A stretch of DNA of 64,000 bases. It comes from Candidatus Gastranaerophilales bacterium. GTDB taxonomy: Bacteria; Cyanobacteriota; Vampirovibrionia; Gastranaerophilales; Gastranaerophilaceae. The stretch lies in assembly GCA_944325875.1 (NCBI GenBank), contig CALVBU010000001.1, positions 186,001 to 250,000 of the forward strand, in the 5' to 3' direction. Position numbers and translations under genes: made by a program. The notes under the pieces are model-generated. The model was given only the letters and a program-made list of their open reading frames with translations. It ran no database searches and was not told where the DNA came from. Positions 53,572 to 61,168 of the stretch are shown one piece after another. Positions within the stretch are counted from its first letter, which is position 1. Each line of letters begins with the position of its first letter.

Positions 53572-54249
53572 ATGATTCAATTCAGAGCCGTTACAAAAAA
53601 ATATAAAAACGATCATTATGCCTTGAAAAATATCAATCTTGATATTTTATCAGGAGAATTCGTATTTATTGTAGGATCTTCCGGTGCAGGAAAATCAACA
53701 TTAATGAAACTTTTATACCACGAAGAATGTCCTACAAGCGGAACTGTTACTATTGGAGGGATTAATATTGCAAACCTTTCTAATGATAAAGTTCCAAACT
53801 TAAGACGATGCATGGGCATTGTATTTCAGGATTATAAATTGCTTCAGAATATGACAATTTATGATAATGTAGCTTATGTTATCAGAACTCTCGGAATTAG
53901 CTCAAGAGAAATTAATGCGAGAGTTACAGGGGCTCTTAAAATTGTTGGATTATATGATAAAATGCATGCAACTCCGGCTGAATTATCAGGTGGAGAACAG
54001 CAAAGAGTCGGAATTGCGAGAGCTATTGTAAACGGGCCTCCTTTACTAATAGCTGACGAACCTACAGGTAATTTGGATCCAAAAAACTCTATGGAAATTA
54101 TGCAAATATTAGACCAAATTAACCAGCGAGGAATTACAGTAATTGTATCAACTCACGATAGTGCAATGGTTGATTACTTTAGAAAACGTGTTATTACTCT
54201 CGACAATGGAGAAGTTGTAAGGGATATTCAAGCAGGTACTTATGAATAA
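53572..54249 (+). CDS. ftsE: Cell-division ABC ATPase FtsE
   Basis: 225 residues. Walker A GSSGAGKST, Q-loop FQDYKLL, ABC signature LSGGEQQRVGIARAI and Walker B LLIADEPTGNLDP are all present. The overall sequence is that of FtsE, which with FtsX activates peptidoglycan hydrolases at the septum. It overlaps ftsX by 8 bp, so the two are translationally coupled. The peptidoglycan-hydrolase partner is not recognisable next to them. Confidence 0.96.
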   Translation: MIQFRAVTKKYKNDHYALKNINLDILSGEFVFIVGSSGAGKSTLMKLLYHEECPTSGTVTIGGINIANLSNDKVPNLRRCMGIVFQDYKLLQNMTIYDNVAYVIRTLGISSREINARVTGALKIVGLYDKMHATPAELSGGEQQRVGIARAIVNGPPLLIADEPTGNLDPKNSMEIMQILDQINQRGITVIVSTHDSAMVDYFRKRVITLDNGEVVRDIQAGTYE

Positions 54250-55150
54250 TTCAAAACTTAAAATTAAGAAAAAAGTAAAAAAACATATACCAAAAGATTG
54301 GTTATGCGAATTAAGAATATTATATAGACTAACAATGGAAACTTTTTACGATATAAAAAGAACAGGTATCGTAAATCTTGTTATCATAACTACAATGGCA
54401 GCTATTTTGACTATATTTGGCTCATTCTTTAGAAGTGCAATGTCAATTTCTGCTTTTGCACATGAGTTAGGCAACGTACTTGAAATTTCAGTATATTTAA
54501 AATCCGGTACTGATACAAACATTGCTAAAAATAGAATTAAAGAATTTGAGCATGTCGAAAATGTAAAAATAATTCCAAAAGAAGAATCTTGGACTAACTT
54601 ACAAAGAGAAATGAGTTTGCCTGATATCAGCAATCCTTTGCCTGATACATTACACGTAAAAGTTGACAAACCTGAAAATATCACATCCGTATTTAATAAT
54701 ATAAAACAACTTCAATCTGTAGAGGATATGAGTTATGCGCAAGATTTAGCAAAAAAAATTCAAGCACTTAACCATGTCGTAAATACAATTACTATTTTAG
54801 TTGTCATAATTATGGGAATTTTAACAATTACAATCATAAACAACACAATTCAGCTTGTAATTCAATCAAGAAAAGATGAAATTGAAATTATGAGATTAAT
54901 GGGTGTATCTAACTGGTACATAAGATTTCCTCTAATTATGCAGGGTGCTTTTTATGGATTTTCAGGTTCCTTATTGGCTATTATCCCGCTTAATTTTGTA
55001 CAAAACGGATTAAATCATATGCACCAGTTCTTTATCGTACCATCACCTATATATGCACAAAGTATCGTTTTATTTACGATGTTTGCTATGGGTATATTAT
55101 TTGGTGCTGGCGGTAGTTTCTTGTGTATCAAAAAACATTTACAAGTTTAA
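54242..55150 (+). CDS. ftsX: Cell-division membrane protein FtsX
   Basis: 302 residues. A charged cytoplasmic start (KIKKKVKKHIPKDW) is followed by a first membrane span (VIITTMAAILTIFGSFF), an extracytoplasmic loop of about 100 residues with the VYLKSGTD start and SYAQDLAKKI end typical of FtsX, then three more spans. The segment DEIEIMRLMGVSNWYIRFP before span 3 is the coupling motif of FtsX/MacB-type permeases. It forms a complex with FtsE. The stop lies 6 bp before the next gene. Confidence 0.95.
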   Translation: MNNSKLKIKKKVKKHIPKDWLCELRILYRLTMETFYDIKRTGIVNLVIITTMAAILTIFGSFFRSAMSISAFAHELGNVLEISVYLKSGTDTNIAKNRIKEFEHVENVKIIPKEESWTNLQREMSLPDISNPLPDTLHVKVDKPENITSVFNNIKQLQSVEDMSYAQDLAKKIQALNHVVNTITILVVIIMGILTITIINNTIQLVIQSRKDEIEIMRLMGVSNWYIRFPLIMQGAFYGFSGSLLAIIPLNFVQNGLNHMHQFFIVPSPIYAQSIVLFTMFAMGILFGAGGSFLCIKKHLQV

Positions 55151-55156
55151 TTTATT

Positions 55157-56368
55157 ATGAGCAATATTTTATTAGTAACAAATGAAGAGTCTATTACGAA
55201 AGATTTTCCAAACAAACTTATTCTATTAAGGGAAACTGACGATCTGTCATATTGTGATTACGAAGACGCTCCTGACATCGTTTTTACAGACAAGCCTGAT
55301 ATAGTAATAGTTCACGAACACAATGAAAAAGATAAAACTCTCAATCTAATAAAATATATCAAAACTCAAATAGACTCAGTATTATTATTAATCAACAATT
55401 ATGATAGAAATTTTATACTCAGTGCTTATGACGAAGGTATTGATGACTACTTTGGAATTAACTCTGACGCATCTGAAATCTCTATCAGAACTGTTAACTG
55501 TATAAAAAAAGATAATCTAAAAAAAACTATCAATAGATATTCAAACTATCTTAAAGCATACGAACTACTAGACAGCAGTGATAATTATATTAGCAGCAAA
55601 AACTCTGAAAACATTTTAAATATTGAACTTCAAACAAAAAACTATAGAAATGGAGCATTATTACTTATTGAACCTGATGAAGAAGGTAAAGCCAGCTATT
55701 CTTCAGAAAAAATGAAAACAGCATTAAACAAATCAATAAGAAATACTGATATTATCGCTCATTCTAGCGGTATAAAAACATTTATAATGATTTCTGAAGG
55801 TGGTATTGCGGGAGCTGCAAAAATTTTAGATAAAATAAAAAAAGAACTCAATGACAAAATATCAATAAAAGCCGGTATTTGTGAAATCACCTCAAATAAA
55901 TTTGATATTATAGAAAAACATGCTCAATGCGCATTATCAGAAAGTTTATCTTCTGGACAAGAATTTACGATTTATACAAACAACGAACCTGAAGAAAATT
56001 GGCTAGAAGAACCAAAAGAAAAAAATTACAAATTATTCAAAAATGCATTCAATAAAAAATTAGAAAAAGTTATTACCCCTGTATTTTACAGACTTCAAAA
56101 GAGTTGGGAAGAAAAACTGTTTAATACAAAAATTGAGCAATACACATCTGAGACGCAAAGTGTATTCCGCTTGATTCATCCTAAACAAACGAGCCTGTTA
56201 AAAATCGTGTACCCTGGATTTGCTAAAGTTATTGTATACATTACCCATGAAGGCCTAAACAGCCCTGAAAATAAAGAAATTTCATTATCTTTAAATGAAA
56301 TTAATAATAAAGAAATTACTCATATTATAGAAGAATTTATAAGGGAATTTAAGAATACAATTGAATAA
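55157..56368 (+). CDS. Degenerate receiver plus degenerate GGDEF-like protein
   Basis: 403 residues. Residues 1-118 follow a response-regulator receiver layout (VTNEESITKDFPN, DIVIVHEHNEKDKT where the phospho-Asp would be, YDEGIDDYFGINSDASE), but the usual Asp/Lys set is not evident. Residues about 170-275 follow a GGDEF domain in outline (ALNKSIRNTDIIAHSS, then IKAGICEI and HAQCALSES). The GGDEF motif is replaced (GIKTFIM), so cyclase activity is unlikely. The last ~125 residues are not recognised. It lies 6 bp after ftsX, in the same run, so it may regulate division or bind a nucleotide. It could be a second-messenger receptor. Confidence 0.6.
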   Translation: MSNILLVTNEESITKDFPNKLILLRETDDLSYCDYEDAPDIVFTDKPDIVIVHEHNEKDKTLNLIKYIKTQIDSVLLLINNYDRNFILSAYDEGIDDYFGINSDASEISIRTVNCIKKDNLKKTINRYSNYLKAYELLDSSDNYISSKNSENILNIELQTKNYRNGALLLIEPDEEGKASYSSEKMKTALNKSIRNTDIIAHSSGIKTFIMISEGGIAGAAKILDKIKKELNDKISIKAGICEITSNKFDIIEKHAQCALSESLSSGQEFTIYTNNEPEENWLEEPKEKNYKLFKNAFNKKLEKVITPVFYRLQKSWEEKLFNTKIEQYTSETQSVFRLIHPKQTSLLKIVYPGFAKVIVYITHEGLNSPENKEISLSLNEINNKEITHIIEEFIREFKNTIE

Positions 56369-56380
56369 GGAGAGATAAAG

Positions 56381-56926
56381 ATGAACACACTATCTGCTGA
56401 AAATAGTCTTGTAATGATCATAGACGTACAAGAAAGACTTGTTGGCGCACTGGATAAAGATATCGTTGTAACTAAAGCTATCAAAGTAGCAAGTGCGGCA
56501 AAGGCTTTAGGAATCCCTGTAATCGTTACAGAACAATATCCTAAAGGACTAGGCAATACAGTATCTGAGTTAAAATCAGTATTACCTGAAAATACACAAA
56601 TTATTGAAAAAACTAATTTCAACGCCCTTTTAGAAGAAGGTATGCCTGAAAAAGTTGCAAGCTACGGGAAAAAACAAATTGTTTTATTTGGAATAGAAAC
56701 TCATATCTGTGTACATCAAACTGCAGCCGCACTAATTGAAGCCGGTTATGAAGTTTATATCATAAAAGATGCATGTGCAAGCCGTAACAAATATGAATTT
56801 AAACAAGGAATTGACATAATGCAGCAAAACGGAGCAAAAATTTCTTGCGTAGAAATAGCATTATTTGAATGGCTAAAAGGAGCTAAAAATCCAAAATTTA
56901 AAGAAGTACAAGCTTTAATTAAATAA
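56381..56926 (+). CDS. Isochorismatase-family cysteine hydrolase
   Basis: 181 residues. The catalytic triad is visible: Asp in VMIIDVQERL (residue 15), Lys in IEKTNFNAL (about 79) and Cys in GIETHICVHQTA (about 112), with the cis-peptide region of the family. Members hydrolyse amides, nicotinamide or isochorismate; the exact substrate is unknown (YcaC-like length and layout). AGGAGAG precedes the ATG. It may be the last gene of the ftsEX-linked run and ends 7 bp from the convergent pilin stop. Confidence 0.92.
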   Translation: MNTLSAENSLVMIIDVQERLVGALDKDIVVTKAIKVASAAKALGIPVIVTEQYPKGLGNTVSELKSVLPENTQIIEKTNFNALLEEGMPEKVASYGKKQIVLFGIETHICVHQTAAALIEAGYEVYIIKDACASRNKYEFKQGIDIMQQNGAKISCVEIALFEWLKGAKNPKFKEVQALIK

Positions 56927-56933
56927 TTATATT

Positions 56934-57587
56934 TTAAAATTTAAGCGGATAATCTTTTGGAGGTTTAAAATTATTATCTAATAATAATTGAATACAAGCT
57001 TGGTCAGAATGGTTCTTACATTGAGCAATTATATTTGCTCGGTTCGGAGCTTTCAAAGGGACCAAATCATGTATAAGAGTTTTATATACAGCATTTCCAT
57101 AATTTTTCACATATGGATAGTAATGTATTGCAAAACGGTCTATACCACCAAGATTTGGTCCTTTTTCTCCATTTAAATCAAATAAATATACAACATAAGC
57201 TGTATTTATTATTTGTACTGCAATATAAGAAGAATCAGGAAATAATAATCGGAAGGCATGCGGCCCTATACCCCATTTTGCCTGATACTTAACCATATTT
57301 GGATTTAGCCCTCCAAACTGAATCATTTGATTAATAAAACACTTAGACATATTATCGCCTCCTGCAGGAAGAGAGTGACACAAAGCATAAGTATCTGGAA
57401 TTGAACCTGTTTCAATATGAATATTTTGCAACATACGTTCCAAAAATGCCACCTGCTTTTTTAGTTTGTTCATGTTAACAACTTCATTATATTTAGACAA
57501 AGACATAGGTATTGTTAAAGCTGCAACAACCCCAATTATACCCAATGTAATCAATACTTCTGCCAATGTAAAAGCTAAATGTTTCAT
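56934..57587 (-). CDS. Prepilin-like protein (module 6)
   Basis: 217 residues. The leader MKHLA precedes FTLAEVLITLG (Ala at -1, Glu5). The hallmark is FDLNGEKGPNLGGIDRFAI. The cysteine pair (AQCKNHSDQACIQ) and ending NNFKPPKDYPLKF follow the C-terminal pattern of the 24901 paralogue. AAAGGATG lies before the ATG. Its own promoter is TTGAAA-17-TATAAT. Predicted minor pilin under the divergent regulator at 57714. The gene ends 7 bp from the isochorismatase-family stop, with no terminator. Confidence 0.88.
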   Translation of the reverse strand: MKHLAFTLAEVLITLGIIGVVAALTIPMSLSKYNEVVNMNKLKKQVAFLERMLQNIHIETGSIPDTYALCHSLPAGGDNMSKCFINQMIQFGGLNPNMVKYQAKWGIGPHAFRLLFPDSSYIAVQIINTAYVVYLFDLNGEKGPNLGGIDRFAIHYYPYVKNYGNAVYKTLIHDLVPLKAPNRANIIAQCKNHSDQACIQLLLDNNFKPPKDYPLKF

Positions 57588-57607
57588 ATAACATCCTTTC
57601 TATAATA

Positions 57608-57684
57608 ATTATAATTAAATTATCGTACTTTTTCAATATATTATTAAATCCTAGCAATATTTTGTTACTAACAGTATGTGTAAC
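57608..57684. promoter_or_regulatory. Promoter and operator of pilin module 6
   Basis: Minus strand TTGAAA (57631-57636), 17 bp, TATAAT (57608-57613) for the pilin. Upstream lies the inverted repeat GTTAC (57664-57668)/GTAAC (57680-57684), with the nested palindrome TACT-AAC-AGTA (57666-57676). The regulator's TAAAAT box at 57702-57707 puts its +1 on the ATG. The motif again differs from the other modules. Confidence 0.6.
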
Positions 57685-57713
57685 TCATAGTCGCATATCA
57701 GTAAAATTAATAT

Positions 57714-57932
57714 ATGAACACTAAAATTCTTGAAAATTTTGGCAAAACATTAAAACTAAAACGGAAGCTCTCTGGACTTTCACAAGAAGAGCTTGCCGAA
57801 AAATTAGGTATTCATAGAACATACATGAGCTTTATAGAACGAGGAATGAGGAATCCTAGCCTTTTAATGATATTTAAAATTTCAAGGGCATTAAAAATCA
57901 AAATACCAGAATTATTTGAATTTGATAAATAA
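57714..57932 (+). CDS. XRE/Cro-type regulator paired with the pilin at 56934
   Basis: 72 residues, a classical P22 c2/Cro-like helix-turn-helix (LKLKRKLSGLSQEELAEKLG, then IHRTYMSFIERGMRNPSLLM, ending IPELFEF). There is no ribosome site, and the -10 box TAAAAT ends six bases before the ATG, so the transcript is probably leaderless. Its stop codon touches that of convergent ribF with zero bases between. The probable function is repression of the divergent pilin and of itself. Confidence 0.88.
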   Translation: MNTKILENFGKTLKLKRKLSGLSQEELAEKLGIHRTYMSFIERGMRNPSLLMIFKISRALKIKIPELFEFDK

Positions 57933-58829
57933 CTATACACTTTGAATATCAATACTAATCTGAGCTTTCAAATCTTCTAAAGAATTAAATTTTCTCTCTG
58001 CTCTTATCATTTTTAAGAAAGATACAGAAATCTCTTCACCATAAATATCTTTATTAAAATCTAAAATATGCGTCTCTAGAGAACATCTATGAGAATCTGA
58101 AACCGTTGGTCTTATTCCGAAATTAGTAATACCCTTATATTGTATTCCCATGTAATCGACAAGCACAGAATAGACTCCAAAAGGCAAATCTATCAATTCC
58201 GGAGGATACAATAAGTTTGCAGTCCTGAAACCTATTTTACGTCCCAATTGTTGTCCTTTAACAACTTTACCCGAAATAGTAAAATTATACCCCAACATTT
58301 CGTTCGCGTTTTGAATATCCCCTTTTGCAAGCGCATTTCTTATCGCGGTACTACTAATAGTATTATTTAAAATCTTTTGAGGTGGAATTTCAAAATACTT
58401 ATAACCATATTCAACTTGTTTTTCAGTCAACAAATCAACGCCGCCAGACTTTTTCGCACCAAAATAATGATTAAAACCTGTAGAAATAGATTTTGGGGAG
58501 AAATTATCTATTAACACGTTCTTTAAATAATCCTCAGCAGAAAGCATACAAAGCTTTGAATTAAAATCTAATATATAAATATAATCAACCCCTAAAGCCT
58601 CAATATGTTTAATTCTATCTTCTCTTGTCAAAATATACTTAGGACAAACACCTCTAAAAAAGCAACAAGGGTGATCTTTAAAGGTTATAACTGCAGACTT
58701 ATTACCGTTTTGACTAGCGAAATCAACAGCTGATTTGATAACTGCCTGATGACCTTTATGAACGCCATCAAAATAGCCTAATGCCAGGGACAAATTTGGA
58801 TTTTTATTTAATTCAGTAAATATCTGCAT
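57933..58829 (-). CDS. ribF: Bifunctional riboflavin kinase/FAD synthetase
   Basis: Converts riboflavin to FMN and then FAD. The N-terminal nucleotidyltransferase has LGYFDGVHKGHQAVI (the HxGH-type motif) and STAIRNAL. The C-terminal kinase domain has GRKIGFRTANL and GVYSV. I start at ATG 58827-58829 (MQIFTELNKN, 298 residues). A perfect TATAAT ends six bases before it, so +1 would fall on the ATG (leaderless), and there is no Shine-Dalgarno site. The frame extended to 58847 would begin at TTG inside this promoter. Confidence 0.94.
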   Translation of the reverse strand: MQIFTELNKNPNLSLALGYFDGVHKGHQAVIKSAVDFASQNGNKSAVITFKDHPCCFFRGVCPKYILTREDRIKHIEALGVDYIYILDFNSKLCMLSAEDYLKNVLIDNFSPKSISTGFNHYFGAKKSGGVDLLTEKQVEYGYKYFEIPPQKILNNTISSTAIRNALAKGDIQNANEMLGYNFTISGKVVKGQQLGRKIGFRTANLLYPPELIDLPFGVYSVLVDYMGIQYKGITNFGIRPTVSDSHRCSLETHILDFNKDIYGEEISVSFLKMIRAERKFNSLEDLKAQISIDIQSV

Positions 58830-58917
58830 AAAATTATTATAATACAAATTAATATAACTTCACATTATACAAAAAAATTTTTATCAGGATATTATATATA
58901 TAAACAAAGGAGATATC

Positions 58918-59277
58918 ATGCAAATTAACAAAATCCAAAGTAACCATTATACAAATCAAACGAATTTTACCGGAGGGCATCATCCTAGACACTTTTCATC
59001 AATGATGAACCACCTTTTCAAAAAAACTATTGGACAAAACCCTGATATGTTTGAAGCAACAAACACAATCATAGTTAGTACAAAACTTGATAATGGAAAA
59101 GAAGTAACAGGGGCAGCAAATTTTTTCAACGGCAAATTCGTAGGATTAGTACTTGAAGAGGGTTGCGAACATTTAAAATCAAAATTTATGAAAACTGTTC
59201 TTGATAAATACATAGAAAAAATTTCAAGTAAAAATATTAAAGATAAAATATCTAGAAACGAAAAAAGCCATTTTTAA
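58918..59277 (+). CDS. Small tagged protein of unknown function
   Basis: 119 residues. It begins MQINKIQSNHYTNQTNFTGG, the clearest example of the N-terminal tag seen on several proteins here. It continues with HHPRHFSSMMNHLFKKTIGQ and a possible beta-hairpin, TIIVSTKLDNGKEVTGAANF. The C-terminal helix is basic (KISSKNIKDKISRNEKSHF). There is no signal peptide or recognised domain. AAGGAG lies correctly before the ATG and a terminator overlaps the stop, so it is a genuine one-gene unit. Confidence 0.75.
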   Translation: MQINKIQSNHYTNQTNFTGGHHPRHFSSMMNHLFKKTIGQNPDMFEATNTIIVSTKLDNGKEVTGAANFFNGKFVGLVLEEGCEHLKSKFMKTVLDKYIEKISSKNIKDKISRNEKSHF

Positions 59278-59291
59278 AAAATGGCTTTTTT
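59261..59291. terminator. Terminator after the small tagged protein gene
   Basis: AAAAAAGCCATTTTT/AAAAATGGCTTTTTT arms overlapping the stop codon, with a T run. It can act on both strands, ending also the convergent aspS transcript. Confidence 0.85.
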
Positions 59292-59320
59292 CTATTTTAT
59301 TTAAATTTATAAATTTTATC

Positions 59321-61099
59321 TTATTTATGAGTTACAGTGCTTTTCAAATGAAGTTCTCTCAATTGTTGTAAAGAAGCTTCACCTGGAGCATCACTCATCA
59401 AGTCTTTTGCACCTGAATTTTTAGGGAACGCAATAACATCACGGATTGAATCAGTTCTAGCAAGTAATGCTACAAGTCTGTCTAATCCGATTGCAAGACC
59501 TGCATGAGGTGGTGTACCATATTGAAGAGCATTTACCATAAATCCGAATTTTTCTTTTGCTTCTTCTTCTGTTAATCCAAGAGCTTTGAATATTGCAGAT
59601 TGAACTTCTGATGAATGAATTCTAACAGATCCACCGCCCAACTCTGTACCGTTATATACAATATCATAAGCAATTGACTTAACATTACCCAAATCACCTG
59701 ATTTAAGTTTGTCTAAATCTTCTATACAAGGTGATGTGAATGGGTGGTGCATAGCCATAAATCTATTCTCTTCATCACTCCATTCAAACATTGGGAAATC
59801 TACAACCCACAATAAATTATGTTTACTTTCATCGATCAAATTCAAAGACTTACCGAAATGAAGTCTTAATCTGCCCATAATATCGTAAACTAATTTTGGT
59901 TTATCTGCAACGAAGAAGATTATATCGCCAGCTTCTGCACCAGCTCTTTCTTGAATTTTCTTCGCTTGTTCTTCTGTCACAAACTTCAATACCGGAGATT
60001 TAGCAGTTCCGTCTTCGTTATAAATAATATTAGCAAGAGCTTTAGCTCCGAATGATACAGCAAGTTTTGTAATATCATCAATTTCTTTTCTTGAATATTT
60101 AGCACCGCCAGGAACTCTTATACCTCTAACGATACCGCCATTTTCAAGAGTCTTTTTAACAATATCAAAGTTTGATTCTAAGATTATATCTCCGATATCA
60201 AACAATTCTAAGCCGAAACGTGTATCAGGTTTATCTGAACCGTATCTATCCATAGCTTCTTGCCAAGGCATTTGGATAAATGGAGGTTTTACTTCAACGC
60301 CTGCAGCTTTAAACGTATCAACGATTAAGCCTTCTACAACTCTTATTACATCTTGTTGTTCTACAAATGACATTTCAATATCAATTTGAGTAAACTCAGG
60401 CTGTCTATCAGCACGCAAATCTTCATCTCTGAAACATTTTGCGATTTGATAATATCTTTCCAATCCACCTACCATCAACAATTGTTTAAAAATTTGAGGT
60501 GATTGAGGTAGAGCATAAAATTTACCTTCTTGAACACGAGATGGAACTAGATAATCTCTTGCACCTTCTGGAGTTGTTTTAATTAAAATAGGAGTTTCAA
60601 CTTCCAAGAAATCAAGATTATTCATATAATTTCTTGCAGCTTGAACTATTTTATGACGAAGCACAAGTTTATCTTTCATTGCATCACGTCTAATATCAAG
60701 ATATCTATATTTTAGACGGATATCTTCTGAAACATTTTCATCATCCAATACAAATGGTAAAGTTTTTGCTTCTGAAAGAATTTCAATACTTTCAGGATAC
60801 ATTTCAACCTGACCTGTAGGATATTTTTCATTATAAGTTTCTTCTGGTCTTTTTGAAACTTTACCTTTTACTGTAATAACATACTCTGTTCTAACTTTTT
60901 CTAAAACTTTATGAACTTGAGGGTTAATCTGCGGGTTAGCAACAATTTGGAAAAATCCGCTTCTATCTCTCAATTCCACAAATAAAATACCGCCTAAGTC
61001 TCTTATTGTAGAAGCCCAACCTGACAAAACAACTTCTTCATTAAGGTTATTTAGATTAAGCTCTCCACAATTATGAGATTTCATTCTTGTTTTAATCAT
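59321..61099 (-). CDS. aspS: Aspartate-tRNA ligase
   Basis: 592-residue bacterial-type class II enzyme. It has the OB-fold anticodon domain (LNEEVVLSGWASTIRDLGGI), motif 2 (FRDEDLRADRQPEFTQIDIE), the GAD insertion characteristic of bacterial AspRS (about 280-420), and motif 3 (GLAIGLDRLVALL). The start is MIKTRMKSHNCGELN. Length and order are canonical. Whether it is discriminating or also charges tRNA-Asn cannot be told here. It is preceded on the same strand by the DUF2142-like gene at a distance and is probably monocistronic. Confidence 0.97.
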   Translation of the reverse strand: MIKTRMKSHNCGELNLNNLNEEVVLSGWASTIRDLGGILFVELRDRSGFFQIVANPQINPQVHKVLEKVRTEYVITVKGKVSKRPEETYNEKYPTGQVEMYPESIEILSEAKTLPFVLDDENVSEDIRLKYRYLDIRRDAMKDKLVLRHKIVQAARNYMNNLDFLEVETPILIKTTPEGARDYLVPSRVQEGKFYALPQSPQIFKQLLMVGGLERYYQIAKCFRDEDLRADRQPEFTQIDIEMSFVEQQDVIRVVEGLIVDTFKAAGVEVKPPFIQMPWQEAMDRYGSDKPDTRFGLELFDIGDIILESNFDIVKKTLENGGIVRGIRVPGGAKYSRKEIDDITKLAVSFGAKALANIIYNEDGTAKSPVLKFVTEEQAKKIQERAGAEAGDIIFFVADKPKLVYDIMGRLRLHFGKSLNLIDESKHNLLWVVDFPMFEWSDEENRFMAMHHPFTSPCIEDLDKLKSGDLGNVKSIAYDIVYNGTELGGGSVRIHSSEVQSAIFKALGLTEEEAKEKFGFMVNALQYGTPPHAGLAIGLDRLVALLARTDSIRDVIAFPKNSGAKDLMSDAPGEASLQQLRELHLKSTVTHK

Positions 61100-61168
61100 C
61101 TTTTCTTCCTTTTCTAGTAAATTTCTAAGAATATTTTACCAAAAACATAAAAAATAATACACGAAAAG

